Made by a program: the position numbers and the translations under genes. A stretch of 64,000 nt of DNA from Lachnocurva sp045579705 (GTDB lineage: Bacteria; Bacillota; Clostridia; Lachnospirales; Lachnospiraceae), in contig JAZNMP010000032.1 in the NCBI GenBank assembly GCA_045579705.1, positions 1 through 64,000 on the forward strand, read 5' to 3'. Within the stretch, counting starts at the first letter, position 1, and each line of letters opens with the position of its first letter. Positions 25,829-34,939 of the stretch are shown here, piece by piece. The notes beneath the pieces are model-generated. The model worked only from the letters and a program-made list of their open reading frames with translations. It did not search any database and was not told where the DNA came from.

Positions 25829-27498
25829 TGAAGACAGACATTGAGATTGCTCGTGAAAATGAGATGGAACCTATTGTGGATGTGGCATCCAAATTGAATG
25901 TTGATCCTGATGACATAGAAATGTATGGAAAATATAAGGCTAAATTTTCCGAGAAATTTCTGTCTTCTTTGGATTCTAGAGAGAAGGGAAAACTCGTACT
26001 GGTAACTGCTGTTAATCCAACTCCAGCTGGAGAGGGAAAGACTACAACCAGTATCGGTTTATCAGATGCTTTGTGTAAACTTGGCAAGAAATCTGTTCTT
26101 GCTCTTAGAGAACCTTCACTAGGACCTTGTTTTGGAATGAAGGGTGGAGCTGCCGGTGGCGGTTATGCGCAGGCTGTTCCTATGGATGAATTAAATCTTC
26201 ACTTTACTGGAGATTTTCATGCCATCACTTCAGCAAATAACTTACTGGCTGCTATGTTAGATAATTCTATTCAGCAGGGAAATGTACTCGGGATAGATCC
26301 ACGTCGTGTAGTTTGGAAGAGATGCGAAGATATGAATGATCGTGTCCTTCGTAATATCGTCGTTGGTCTCGGAGCAAAAGCTGATGGTATGGTCAGAGAA
26401 GATCATTTTATCATTACAGTGGCTTCTGAGATTATGGCTATCTTATGTCTTGCAACTGATATCAATGATTTAAAGAGAAGACTATCCAGAATTATCGTAG
26501 CTTATAATTTTGAGGGTAAACCTGTTACTGCTGCAGATTTAAATGCTGTAGGAGCTATGGCTGCCTTATTAAAGGATGCTCTTAAACCAAATTTGATTCA
26601 GACTCTGGAAGGTAACCCAGCTATATTCCATGGTGGACCTTTTGCAAATATTGCTCACGGATGTAACTCTGTCAGAGCTACTAAAGCTGCACTGGCTTTA
26701 GGTGATATCTGTGTTACAGAAGCTGGATTCGGCGCTGATCTGGGAGCCGAGAAATTCCTGGATATTAAATGCAGAAAAGCAGATTTAAAGCCAGACTGTG
26801 TAGTATTAGTAGCAACAGTTCGTTCTATTAAGTATAACGGCGGAGTAGACAAAGCTGATTTAAATGCAGAAAATCTAGATGCCTTAAAGAAAGGTATCGT
26901 AAATCTAGAGAAACATATCGAAAATATTCATAAGTTCGACGTACCAGTTGTAGTTACGCTGAATAGATTTGTTTCTGATACAGATGCAGAGATAAAATTC
27001 GTGGAAGATTTTTGTCGTGAGAGAAATTGTGATTTTGCTCTTAGTGAAGTTTGGGAGCACGGTGGTGAAGGTGGAATCGAGCTTGCAAAGGCAGTTCTAA
27101 ATACGCTTGAAACAAAGGAATCACATTATCATCCGCTTTATGATCTGTCTCTCTCAATAGAGGACAAGATTAAGTCAATTGCTACTGAAATATATGGAGC
27201 AGCTGATGTATCATATTCACCAGCAGCTCTTAGAGAATTAAAGAATATAAGTGAAATGGGCTTCAATGATGTTCCTATCTGCGTAGCAAAGACGCAGTAT
27301 TCTCTTTCAGATGATCCAAAGAAGCTGGGTAAACCAGAAGGATTTACTTTGAATATCAGAGAAGCATATATTTCTGCAGGTGCAGGATTCATCGTCGTTA
27401 TCACAGGAAATATTATGACTATGCCAGGTCTGCCTAAGAGACCAGCTGCAGTAGATATCGATGTAGATAATGACGGTAACATAATCGGATTATTTTAA
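25828..27498 (+). CDS. fhs: Formate-tetrahydrofolate ligase
   Basis: 556 residues, family length. ATP-dependent attachment of formate to tetrahydrofolate giving 10-formyl-THF. P-loop TPAGEGKTTTSIGLSDAL (about residue 66), REPSLGPCFGMKGGAAGGG, DFHAITSANNLLAA, WKRCEDMNDRVLRNIVVGLG, VVVTLNRFVSDTDAEI and the C-terminal TGNIMTMPGLPKRPAA. Together with folD directly downstream it forms a C1 unit. The stop of ftsK and ATG 25828 share one base (TAATG). Confidence 0.96.
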   Translation: MKTDIEIARENEMEPIVDVASKLNVDPDDIEMYGKYKAKFSEKFLSSLDSREKGKLVLVTAVNPTPAGEGKTTTSIGLSDALCKLGKKSVLALREPSLGPCFGMKGGAAGGGYAQAVPMDELNLHFTGDFHAITSANNLLAAMLDNSIQQGNVLGIDPRRVVWKRCEDMNDRVLRNIVVGLGAKADGMVREDHFIITVASEIMAILCLATDINDLKRRLSRIIVAYNFEGKPVTAADLNAVGAMAALLKDALKPNLIQTLEGNPAIFHGGPFANIAHGCNSVRATKAALALGDICVTEAGFGADLGAEKFLDIKCRKADLKPDCVVLVATVRSIKYNGGVDKADLNAENLDALKKGIVNLEKHIENIHKFDVPVVVTLNRFVSDTDAEIKFVEDFCRERNCDFALSEVWEHGGEGGIELAKAVLNTLETKESHYHPLYDLSLSIEDKIKSIATEIYGAADVSYSPAALRELKNISEMGFNDVPICVAKTQYSLSDDPKKLGKPEGFTLNIREAYISAGAGFIVVITGNIMTMPGLPKRPAAVDIDVDNDGNIIGLF

Positions 27499-27514
27499 GA
27501 AATTTGGAGATATT

Positions 27515-28363
27515 ATGGCGACTATTATCGATGGAAAAAAAGTTTCAAAAGCTATCAAAGATGAAGTTAGAGAAGAAGTACTTTCTCTTAAAGAGAATGG
27601 AAATGAAATCACTCTGGCTGTAGTTATAGTTGGAAATGATAACGCTTCACATGTCTACGTCAGAAACAAGCGTAGAGCGTGCGAGTATACTGGAATTCGT
27701 TCTCTCGAATACGATCTTCCAGAAGATACTACGGAGGAAGAATTACTCAGTCTAATCGACCGTCTTAATGCTGATGATCAGGTAAATGGCATTCTGGTTC
27801 AGATGCCTCTTCCAAAATCTATCGATTCTAAGAAGGTTATCGAACGCATCAATCCTTTAAAAGATGTCGATGGCTTCCATCCTATAAACAAAGGTTTACT
27901 CTTTGAAGGTTCAGAATGTTTCCTCCCATGTACACCAGCAGGAATCATCGAATTATTAAAACGCTATGATATCGAAATTTCAGGAAAAAGATGTGTAGTT
28001 CTCGGTAGAAGTGACATCGTTGGAAAACCTATGTCACTTCTGCTTTTAAAGGAAAATGGAACAGTTACAACCTGTCATTCAAAAACAGAAGATTTGGCTA
28101 GTATTACAAAGGAAGCTGATATCATAGTTTCAGCTATCGGCAAGGCTAAGTTTGTAACTGCTGATATGGTTAAACCACATGCAATAATCATCGACGTCGG
28201 AATGAACCGCGATGAAGAAGGCAATCTCTGTGGTGATTGTGACTATGACGCTTTGTTTGATATTTGTGATTATATTACACCTGTACCAGGTGGTGTAGGA
28301 CCTATGACTATAGCAATTTTGATGAAGAATGTACTTTTTGCATTTAAGAAACAGAAGGGTTAG
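27515..28363 (+). CDS. folD: Methylenetetrahydrofolate dehydrogenase / methenyltetrahydrofolate cyclohydrolase
   Basis: 282 residues, full length. Bifunctional enzyme linking 5,10-methylene-THF and 10-formyl-THF. Motifs: VVIVGNDNASHVYVRNKRRA (catalytic Tyr/Lys region, about residue 50), GILVQMPLPKSID, DVDGFHPINKGLL, PCTPAGIIELL, VVLGRSDIVGKPMSLLL (NADP loop) and PVPGGVGPMTIAILM near the C-terminus. All there. Follows fhs by 16 bases with TTGGAGA as ribosome binding site. Confidence 0.96.
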   Translation: MATIIDGKKVSKAIKDEVREEVLSLKENGNEITLAVVIVGNDNASHVYVRNKRRACEYTGIRSLEYDLPEDTTEEELLSLIDRLNADDQVNGILVQMPLPKSIDSKKVIERINPLKDVDGFHPINKGLLFEGSECFLPCTPAGIIELLKRYDIEISGKRCVVLGRSDIVGKPMSLLLLKENGTVTTCHSKTEDLASITKEADIIVSAIGKAKFVTADMVKPHAIIIDVGMNRDEEGNLCGDCDYDALFDICDYITPVPGGVGPMTIAILMKNVLFAFKKQKG

Positions 28364-28366
28364 TTT

Positions 28367-29458
28367 ATGATTTGTTCTAAATGTAAAAAAGAAATACCTG
28401 ACGGCAAAGTATTCTGCCCATACTGTGGTAATGAAATTCGTTTTGTGCCTGATTACAATGTTTTTGAAGAAGACTATCTGTCTTCGATGATCAGTGAAGA
28501 GGCAAAAGCGAAGAAAGAAAAGGAACGCGAGAAAGAGAAGAAGTTACTTCGAAAGAAGTATTTCCTCTATGCGATTCCAGCTGTTTTAGTGTTGATTATT
28601 ATAATTACTGGCTGGAATATGTATTTCCATTCATATAAATTCTATATCAATAAAGCTGATCAGGCTTTGAAGATAAAGGATTACACTAGCGCTATAAATT
28701 ACGGTGAGTCTGCGCTTTCAAAGCAAAAAACAGCAAAAGCATACTATGTTGTTGCTAAGTCAGAGGTAGAGTTGAATAAAACCAAGGATGCTATTAAAGA
28801 TTTAAAATCAGCTATAGTTCTTAATCCTAAATATACAAAGGCCTATAAGCTACTCATTGATTTGTATCTGGCAAATGATGATTATGATTCGATTTCAGCA
28901 TTGAAGATAAAAGCATCTAACAAGAGCATATTGAAACTGTTCGATAATATCGTAATTGGTAATATCAGTTTTAGCTTAAAAGCTGGTAAATATCATGATA
29001 AGAAAGAGCTTAAGCTGTCTACAAATTCAGATTATGATATTTACTATACGACAGACGGAAACATTCCGGACCGTTTCAATGGAACGAAGTTTGATAAAGA
29101 ACTTCCGATCGAATTAGAAGAAGGAAAGAATGTCGTTAAAGCCGCTTTAGTTGATGATGAAGGCCGAATTGGTAAGGTATATACAAAGAAATATGAGATA
29201 AGCTTTATCAAGCCTGAAGATCCGAAGATTAATCCTGAAAGTGGCAGATTTACAGTTCCTTCACAGATAACGATTCTAGCTGATGGAAACTGTAAGCTTT
29301 ATTACACATGGGATGGAACTGATCCTACTGTAGAGAGTCCGGAGTACACTGGACCTATCAATATTCCAGAAGGCAATAATGTCCTTTCAGTAGTGGCAAT
29401 AGATAAATACGGAATGAGTTCAAATGTAGTACGTCAGAATTACATTTATGAACCATGA
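28367..29458 (+). CDS. Zinc-ribbon, single-span membrane protein with TPR and chitobiase-type C-terminal domains
   Basis: 363 residues. N-terminal zinc ribbon CSKCKKEIPDG...CPYCG (residues 3-22), a charged coiled segment, one membrane span (about 65-85: YAIPAVLVLIIIITGW), TPR-like helices (about 95-175: YTSAINYGESALSKQ ... DAIKDLKSAIVLNPKYTKA), then two beta domains of the chitobiase/beta-hexosaminidase C-terminal type with YYTTDGNIP and YYTWDGTDPTVESPEYTG. The zinc ribbon should be cytoplasmic and the repeats outside. Family role unknown; similar proteins are common in Lachnospiraceae. Starts 3 bases after folD. Confidence 0.85.
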   Translation: MICSKCKKEIPDGKVFCPYCGNEIRFVPDYNVFEEDYLSSMISEEAKAKKEKEREKEKKLLRKKYFLYAIPAVLVLIIIITGWNMYFHSYKFYINKADQALKIKDYTSAINYGESALSKQKTAKAYYVVAKSEVELNKTKDAIKDLKSAIVLNPKYTKAYKLLIDLYLANDDYDSISALKIKASNKSILKLFDNIVIGNISFSLKAGKYHDKKELKLSTNSDYDIYYTTDGNIPDRFNGTKFDKELPIELEEGKNVVKAALVDDEGRIGKVYTKKYEISFIKPEDPKINPESGRFTVPSQITILADGNCKLYYTWDGTDPTVESPEYTGPINIPEGNNVLSVVAIDKYGMSSNVVRQNYIYEP

Positions 29459-29474
29459 TTATAACGGGGGTATT

Positions 29475-30470
29475 ATGGACAACGAGATTTTAATTGATAT
29501 GTCTCCTCAGCATGTAGGAAATGTATTTGGTCATTACGACAAAAACGTTAAATTAATCGAAAAGGTATTAAATGTCGACATCGTGCAGAGAGGTGATGGT
29601 ATTAAGATTACAGGAAAAAAAGATGCCACACTTGAAGCAGAGAAGATTCTAAATGAACTTTTGACTCTGAGTCAGAGGGGAAATGATATTACAGAACAGA
29701 ATGTAGAGTATGCCCTTTCAATAAATAAAGATGCTCTAAATAATCATTCATTGCTTCGTATCGATGAAGATATTATCTGTAGAACTATAAATGGTAAACC
29801 TGTTAAGCCAAAGACTTTAGGTCAGAAGAAATATGTAGATGCTATTCGTGATCACATGCTTGTTTTTGGTAATGGTCCAGCCGGAACAGGAAAAACTTAT
29901 CTCGCTATCGCTATGGCAGTTACAGCTTTTCAGAAAGAAGAAGTCGAGAAGATTATCCTGACCAGACCGGCAATCGAAGCCGGAGAGAAACTGGGATTTT
30001 TGCCAGGAGATTTGCAGAGTAAAATCGATCCATATTTACGTCCTCTGTATGATGCTCTATATCAGATTATGGGGCCTGAAAATTTTCAGAAGAATATGGA
30101 AAGAGACCGTATAGAGGTTGCTCCATTAGCATATATGAGAGGTAGAACTCTTGAGAATGCTTTTATCATTCTCGATGAAGCGCAGAATACTACACCTGCT
30201 CAGATGAAGATGTTTTTGACCCGAATCGGTTTTGGATCAAAGGTTGTCGTAACAGGTGATAGAAGTCAGAAGGATTTAGCTCCTGGAGTAACATCAGGAT
30301 TAGATGTTGCTGAAAAAGTACTGAAAAAGATTAAGGATATCGCTTTCATCAAATTAGATGGAAAAGACGTAGTTCGTCATCCTTTAGTACAGAAGATTGT
30401 AGAGGCTTATGAAGACTATGAAAAAAAGCAAACAAAACCAAAGAAAGAAACAAAGCCTATCAGAAAATAA
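29475..30470 (+). CDS. PhoH family ATPase
   Basis: About 331 residues. I choose ATG 29475 (CGGGGG 5 bases upstream) rather than an in-frame ATG at 29448 that would overlap the preceding gene. N-terminal KH/YlxR-like nucleic-acid binding part (KLIEKVLNVDIVQRGDGIKI), then the PhoH ATPase: GNGPAGTGKTYLAIAMAV (Walker A), ILTRPAIEAGEKLGFLPGDL, AFIILDEAQNTTPAQMKMFL (Walker B), VVVTGDRSQKDL. PhoH proteins are predicted RNA helicase-like ATPases and sit next to ybeY in most bacteria; here one gene, the PgpH-like one, lies between them as in Firmicutes. Confidence 0.93.
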   Translation: MDNEILIDMSPQHVGNVFGHYDKNVKLIEKVLNVDIVQRGDGIKITGKKDATLEAEKILNELLTLSQRGNDITEQNVEYALSINKDALNNHSLLRIDEDIICRTINGKPVKPKTLGQKKYVDAIRDHMLVFGNGPAGTGKTYLAIAMAVTAFQKEEVEKIILTRPAIEAGEKLGFLPGDLQSKIDPYLRPLYDALYQIMGPENFQKNMERDRIEVAPLAYMRGRTLENAFIILDEAQNTTPAQMKMFLTRIGFGSKVVVTGDRSQKDLAPGVTSGLDVAEKVLKKIKDIAFIKLDGKDVVRHPLVQKIVEAYEDYEKKQTKPKKETKPIRK

Positions 30471-31662
30471 TGTTTCATTGACTAGAAATTTAGTCTTTTC
30501 GATTGTCTTTGTAATACAGCTAATTGCAATCGTGTTTCTATCCAGAAAAAAGGATTTCACGCTAGATGAACAGATGATTCTGTACCTCACCTATGTTTTA
30601 ATCTATGGATTGAGCATTTATGTTCTCATGTACGAACGCAGAAACGGTTATGAGATATATAGAAGCACTTCATACAAAAGATGGGGATTTTTTCAGATTA
30701 TCGAATTCTTCATCGTTCTCGGAATTATAATGACGAAGACGAATCTTCCGGTTCTGACTTTTGCAGGGTTTTTGTTAGTACCATCTAGTGGACCGATGGC
30801 GGCATTTCTGGTTGAAACGTTTGACGTTATGATGATTTATTTCTTTACCGAAGCGCCGAGTGGCTATATGGTTTATCTGTTGATTCAGGCAGTAACTGGT
30901 ATTACATTTGCGTTTCTGTTCAAGGAAAAACTTCGTCGCAGGGAAAAAAATGTGGCTTTAGTCCTTTCTTTTTTCTCATACATTGGAATTCTGTTCTTCC
31001 TAAAAGCATATACGTTATATCACCAGATTTCTTTAGAACTCGTGTTATCGGTGTTTATCGGTGATATTATCTTTACTCTATTCGTGGATTTTATATATCC
31101 ATATATCGTAAAGATTTTCAGCTCCGAGCGAGATAAAGTATATCGGGAGATTATGAGTAAGAATTATCCTCTGAGAAGAGAAATTCGTGATTTCTCGAAG
31201 TTCGAATATGATCATGCTCTAAAGGTTTCTTACTTTGCAGGTAAATGTGCCTTTGAGACGGGCTGCAGCATCAGTACTGCAAAAGCAGGCGGATTATATT
31301 ACAGATTCCCAAAGCTTTTTGATAAAGACGTAAACAGTGATGCACTAAAGATTTTAGAGGATCACTGTTTCCCGATGGAAGTCATGGATATCATCTATGA
31401 ATATGGCGGGGATTTGAGAAAACCTTCTTCACCAGAGTCGGCTATCGTTCATATGGTAGATGCGGTTATTACTCGAATCGAGATTTTGGATGAGGAGACT
31501 ATGAAGAGTTCCTGGAATCAGGATATGGTTATATATTCAATCCTTAACGATTTGTCAGGTAAAGGAATGTATGATCAGTCTCAGCTCAGTTTGAACCAGT
31601 ATTTGAAGATACGAGATTATTTAGTAAATGCAAATCTGTTGATTAACATAGAGGAGGATTAA
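30409..31662 (+). CDS. Degenerate PgpH/YqfF-like membrane protein with inactive HD domain
   Basis: Up to 417 residues; ATG 30409 or 30418, both inside the end of phoH. Seven or so hydrophobic segments (about residues 25-235) are followed by an HD-like domain. The position between phoH and ybeY is that of YqfF/PgpH, a cyclic di-AMP phosphodiesterase of about 700 residues. This protein lacks the large extracellular 7TMR-HDED domain, and in the HD domain the first His seems kept (FEYDHALKVSYFAG, about 265) but the HD dyad is replaced (GLYYRFPKLF where YYHDIGK is expected) and the QQHHG region reads YEYGGD; a late Asp remains (AIVHMVDAVITR). It is therefore probably not a phosphodiesterase. Assignment rests on synteny and topology; a search is needed to confirm. 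Confidence 0.65.
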   Translation: MKTMKKSKQNQRKKQSLSENNVSLTRNLVFSIVFVIQLIAIVFLSRKKDFTLDEQMILYLTYVLIYGLSIYVLMYERRNGYEIYRSTSYKRWGFFQIIEFFIVLGIIMTKTNLPVLTFAGFLLVPSSGPMAAFLVETFDVMMIYFFTEAPSGYMVYLLIQAVTGITFAFLFKEKLRRREKNVALVLSFFSYIGILFFLKAYTLYHQISLELVLSVFIGDIIFTLFVDFIYPYIVKIFSSERDKVYREIMSKNYPLRREIRDFSKFEYDHALKVSYFAGKCAFETGCSISTAKAGGLYYRFPKLFDKDVNSDALKILEDHCFPMEVMDIIYEYGGDLRKPSSPESAIVHMVDAVITRIEILDEETMKSSWNQDMVIYSILNDLSGKGMYDQSQLSLNQYLKIRDYLVNANLLINIEED

Positions 31663-31663
31663 G

Positions 31664-32185
31664 TTGACTATCGATTTTTCAAACGAAAGTGAAATAACAC
31701 TACCTTTCGATGTTGAAGCGGTTGCTTCAGACGTTATAAATGAAGCTTTAAATGAAGAAGGATTTCCATTTGAGGTTGAGGTAGGGCTGACTCTATGTGA
31801 CAACGAAGAAATACATCGCTTAAATAAAGAGTTTCGAGGAATAGACAGACCTACGGATGTTCTTTCTTTTCCTCTTATCGAATACGAACAGCCGGGTGAT
31901 TTTTCAAAACTGGAAGAGAATGACGATAATTTTTCCCCGGAAAGTGGTGAAGCCACTTTAGGTGATATCGTTATTTCAGTTCCTAAAGTCATCGCTCAGG
32001 CTGAAGAATACGGGCATAGTAAATTACGTGAATATTCTTTCCTGATAGCCCACAGTATGCTACATTTAATGGGTTATGATCACATGGAAGAAGATGAACG
32101 TATTATTATGGAAAATAAACAGTCTCTGATACTTGATAATTTGGGCATCAGTAGATCAAAGGAGGAAAAATATGAAAAAAACTAG
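31664..32185 (+). CDS. ybeY: rRNA maturation endoribonuclease YbeY
   Basis: 173 residues from TTG 31664 with GAGGAGG (31651-31657) 6 bases upstream. Zinc-dependent RNase that takes part in 16S rRNA 3' end maturation and ribosome quality control. The metal site HSMLHLMGYDHMEEDE (pattern H-x3-H-x5-H) is intact near residue 128; the N-terminal LCDNEEIHRLNKEFRGIDRP and DVLSFPL motifs match. A slightly long acidic insertion lies at about residues 75-95. Overlaps no gene; follows the PgpH-like gene by one base and is followed by a lipoprotein gene whose ribosome binding site lies inside the end of ybeY. Confidence 0.94.
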   Translation: MTIDFSNESEITLPFDVEAVASDVINEALNEEGFPFEVEVGLTLCDNEEIHRLNKEFRGIDRPTDVLSFPLIEYEQPGDFSKLEENDDNFSPESGEATLGDIVISVPKVIAQAEEYGHSKLREYSFLIAHSMLHLMGYDHMEEDERIIMENKQSLILDNLGISRSKEEKYEKN

Positions 32186-33248
32186 ATTGATTAAATCATT
32201 TTCAATTCTAATGATTTGCTGTTTTATCGTAACAGCAGGACTTACAGGATGCGGGAAAAAGAAGACAGCTGAGAAGACAACAAAGACAAAGACTGTTAAA
32301 ACAGTAAAGAATACAAAGAAAGATTCTACATCCGTTTTAACTGGATTAGACGTTACAAAGGATGAGAGAAATATGCGTCCTTTCGCTGTTATGGTTGAGA
32401 ATACTAAAGACGCTATTCCTCAGTATGGACTAAATAACGCATCTATTATTTACGAATGCCCAGTAGAAGGTGGTATCACTAGACTTATGCCTATCTTCGA
32501 AAACACAACTGGCTTAGAGAAGATTGGTAATGTTCGTTCTTGTAGACCTTACTACGTTTATATTGCAAATGAATACAATGCTATATATACTCATTTTGGT
32601 CAGTCAAAGGAAGGTGCAGAAGCGCTTTCACTCGGTCTCGTAGACGAGATAAACGGACTTTCAAGCATCGGTGGTAAGGTGTTCTATAGAACTTCAGACA
32701 AGAAAGCACCTCACAATGCATATACTTCAGATGCTGGACTTAAGACTGGCGCTGAGAAAAACGGTTTCTCTGTAACTTATAATGCTGACGAGCACAAGCA
32801 TTTCAACTTTGCTTCTGCAAAGAAGCTTAACAAGCTTGAGAAAGGTACTGATTGCAAGACTTTGAATCTCTACTTCTTCAATAACAAGCCTTTCTTCAAG
32901 TATGATGCTTCAACTGGTCTCTACACTAGGTATGAGTTCGGCAGCGAGCAAATTGACAAGAATACCGGTTCAGCAATCACTGTTTCAAATATCATCCTTC
33001 AGAACGTTTCTTCTGAGAAATATGATCCTAATAAGGGAACATTGAAACTCGGTGTAATCGGAAGCGGCGAAGGAAAGTTCCTTACACAGGGTAAGGTAAT
33101 CGATATCACATGGAAGAGATCTTCTGAAAAAGATATCACTCATTACTACGATACCGACGGAAAGGAAATCGTACTTAACCCAGGAAAGACATGGGTTTCA
33201 TTAATCGAGAATAATTATGCAGATAATAATACTTTTTCTGCTGAATAA
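32172..33248 (+). CDS. DUF3048 lipoprotein (YerB-like)
   Basis: About 358 residues from ATG 32172, preceded by GGAGGAAAA; a longer frame from 32133 would hide the signal peptide. Signal peptide with lipobox LTGC at about residue 25 (MKKTRLIKSFSILMICCFIV ... GLTGC), then a Lys/Thr-rich spacer and the two DUF3048 domains: MRPFAVMVENTKDAIPQYGL, IIYECPVEGGITRLMPIF, IGNVRSCRPYYVYIANEY, YTHFGQSKEG and the C-terminal TQGKVIDITWKRSSEKDITHYY with YLNPGKTW-like end. The family is a cell-surface lipoprotein of unknown biochemical role. Overlaps ybeY by 14 bases. Confidence 0.92.
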   Translation: MKKTRLIKSFSILMICCFIVTAGLTGCGKKKTAEKTTKTKTVKTVKNTKKDSTSVLTGLDVTKDERNMRPFAVMVENTKDAIPQYGLNNASIIYECPVEGGITRLMPIFENTTGLEKIGNVRSCRPYYVYIANEYNAIYTHFGQSKEGAEALSLGLVDEINGLSSIGGKVFYRTSDKKAPHNAYTSDAGLKTGAEKNGFSVTYNADEHKHFNFASAKKLNKLEKGTDCKTLNLYFFNNKPFFKYDASTGLYTRYEFGSEQIDKNTGSAITVSNIILQNVSSEKYDPNKGTLKLGVIGSGEGKFLTQGKVIDITWKRSSEKDITHYYDTDGKEIVLNPGKTWVSLIENNYADNNTFSAE

Positions 33249-33271
33249 GTAACTAAAACGAGGAAGATTAG

Positions 33272-34921
33272 ATGGGTTCAAAAGGAAGTAAGAGAAATTC
33301 TATACTAGTTCAGGGATCTATTCTGGCCATAGCTTCTATGGTCAGTAGAATCATCGGCTTGATTTATAGAATTCCGCTTACCAATATCATAGGAAAAACA
33401 GGAAACGACTGTTATGGAACAGCTTTTAATATCTATAACATCGTACTCATAGTTTCATCATTTAGTATTCCACTCGCTGTTTCAAAGATAGTTTCAGCTA
33501 GAATGGCAGTGAATGAAGTAGAAAATGTTAGACGTTCTCTGATAGGCTCTCTGATCTTTGCGTTTGTATCTGGTAGTATCGGTATGTGGGTTCTTTGGAT
33601 AGGAGCAGATTGGTTTACTTCAATTCTAAAGACTCCACTTGCCGCACCAGCTCTGAGAGTTTTGGCACCTGTAATTCTGATTGTCGCTATAGTCGGCGTA
33701 CTCCGTGGTTTCTTTCAGGGAATGCATACTATGATTCCTAGTGCGATTTCTCAGATTTTTGAGCAGATTGTAAATGCCGTAGTCAGCGTAATAGCAGCCT
33801 ATTTCCTGTTCAAATACGGTATGAAAGCAGGAGCTGTTCTTAATAATCCAAAGCTGGGACCTGCTTACGGTGCTGCCGGCGGTACTCTGGGTACGGCCAT
33901 GGGAGCTGTTACAGCGTTAATCTTTATGGTATTCATCTATTTGATTTATAGAAGAGTATTCATTAGAAAGATTCGACGCACTCGCAAGCAGAAGGTAGAA
34001 TCTTATGGAACTATTTTTAAGATATTGATTCTTACAATCGTTCCGGTATTGCTTAGCACCACAGTATACAATCTGTTTAGTATTACTGAAATGTTCATCT
34101 ATAAGAATGTTGCAACCCTTCAGGGATATAATCCTAACTATGTATCCGATGCCTGGGGAGTATATCTGGGTGAGGTTACAGTACTAAAAAGTATTCCTAT
34201 TTCGATAGCTTCCTCACTGGCTGCAAGCTCTGTTCCTGCGATAGCAGCGGCTTTTAAGAAGAATGAGTTCGATGAAGTAAATCATCAGATTACTATAACT
34301 ACGAGATTTATTTCTATCATTGCTTTCCCTAGCATGGTAGGTCTCATGGTTTTAGCTCATCCGATTCTGTTGCTTTTGTTCCACGACAAAGATGCACTTT
34401 CAGCAACTATTATGGCTATCGATATGATTTCAATACCGTTCTTCTGTTTGTCGACTTTGTCAAATGGATTGCTTCAGGGTATTAACCGTATGACAGAACC
34501 GGTCAAAAATGCTGCCTTTACTTTGCTCGCAGAAGCAGTAATCCTGCTCTTGCTTATGGAAGTCTTTCATATGGGAATCTATGGTGTTATGATTGCGAAT
34601 GTTTCATATGGACTCATTATGAGTATCTTAAACAGACTTTCATTACACAGATATTCTAGAGCTAAACAGGATATCGTTAAGTCTTACATCCTGCCTCTGA
34701 TTGCTTCAGTAATTATGGGCATATTTGTTTACCTGGCATATCAGCTGGTACATATGCTTACAGGACATAATCCGCTTTCTACATTCTTTGCTATCTTTGT
34801 AGGTATCTTTGCTTACTTCGTAGCAATTATTAAGATAGGTGGTATTTCAGAAAACGAGCTTAGAAAATTTCCTAAAGGATATCTTCTCGTAAATCTCGCT
34901 CGAAAGATGCGATTGTTTTAA
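33272..34921 (+). CDS. MurJ/SpoVB-family lipid flippase
   Basis: 549 residues, about 14 predicted membrane segments over the whole length. MOP/MATE-type exporter family. N-terminus GSILAIASMVSRIIGLIYRI ... YGTAFNIYNIVLIVSSFSIP is typical of the SpoVB/YtgP subgroup; FFQGMHTMIPSAISQIFEQI and NGLLQGINR are internal-repeat motifs with charged residues in the central cavity. Probable substrate is lipid II (MurJ function) or another undecaprenyl-linked glycan; I cannot distinguish. No sporulation genes are near, so a purely sporulation role is unlikely. AGGAAGA ribosome binding site. Confidence 0.88.
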   Translation: MGSKGSKRNSILVQGSILAIASMVSRIIGLIYRIPLTNIIGKTGNDCYGTAFNIYNIVLIVSSFSIPLAVSKIVSARMAVNEVENVRRSLIGSLIFAFVSGSIGMWVLWIGADWFTSILKTPLAAPALRVLAPVILIVAIVGVLRGFFQGMHTMIPSAISQIFEQIVNAVVSVIAAYFLFKYGMKAGAVLNNPKLGPAYGAAGGTLGTAMGAVTALIFMVFIYLIYRRVFIRKIRRTRKQKVESYGTIFKILILTIVPVLLSTTVYNLFSITEMFIYKNVATLQGYNPNYVSDAWGVYLGEVTVLKSIPISIASSLAASSVPAIAAAFKKNEFDEVNHQITITTRFISIIAFPSMVGLMVLAHPILLLLFHDKDALSATIMAIDMISIPFFCLSTLSNGLLQGINRMTEPVKNAAFTLLAEAVILLLLMEVFHMGIYGVMIANVSYGLIMSILNRLSLHRYSRAKQDIVKSYILPLIASVIMGIFVYLAYQLVHMLTGHNPLSTFFAIFVGIFAYFVAIIKIGGISENELRKFPKGYLLVNLARKMRLF

Positions 34922-34939
34922 TAGAAAGAGATATTTAAT

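Noticed and set aside
33272..34921. Sporulation cluster because of SpoVB similarity
   Set aside because: SpoVB and MurJ-type flippases cannot be told apart by this reading, and no other sporulation gene is present in the window.
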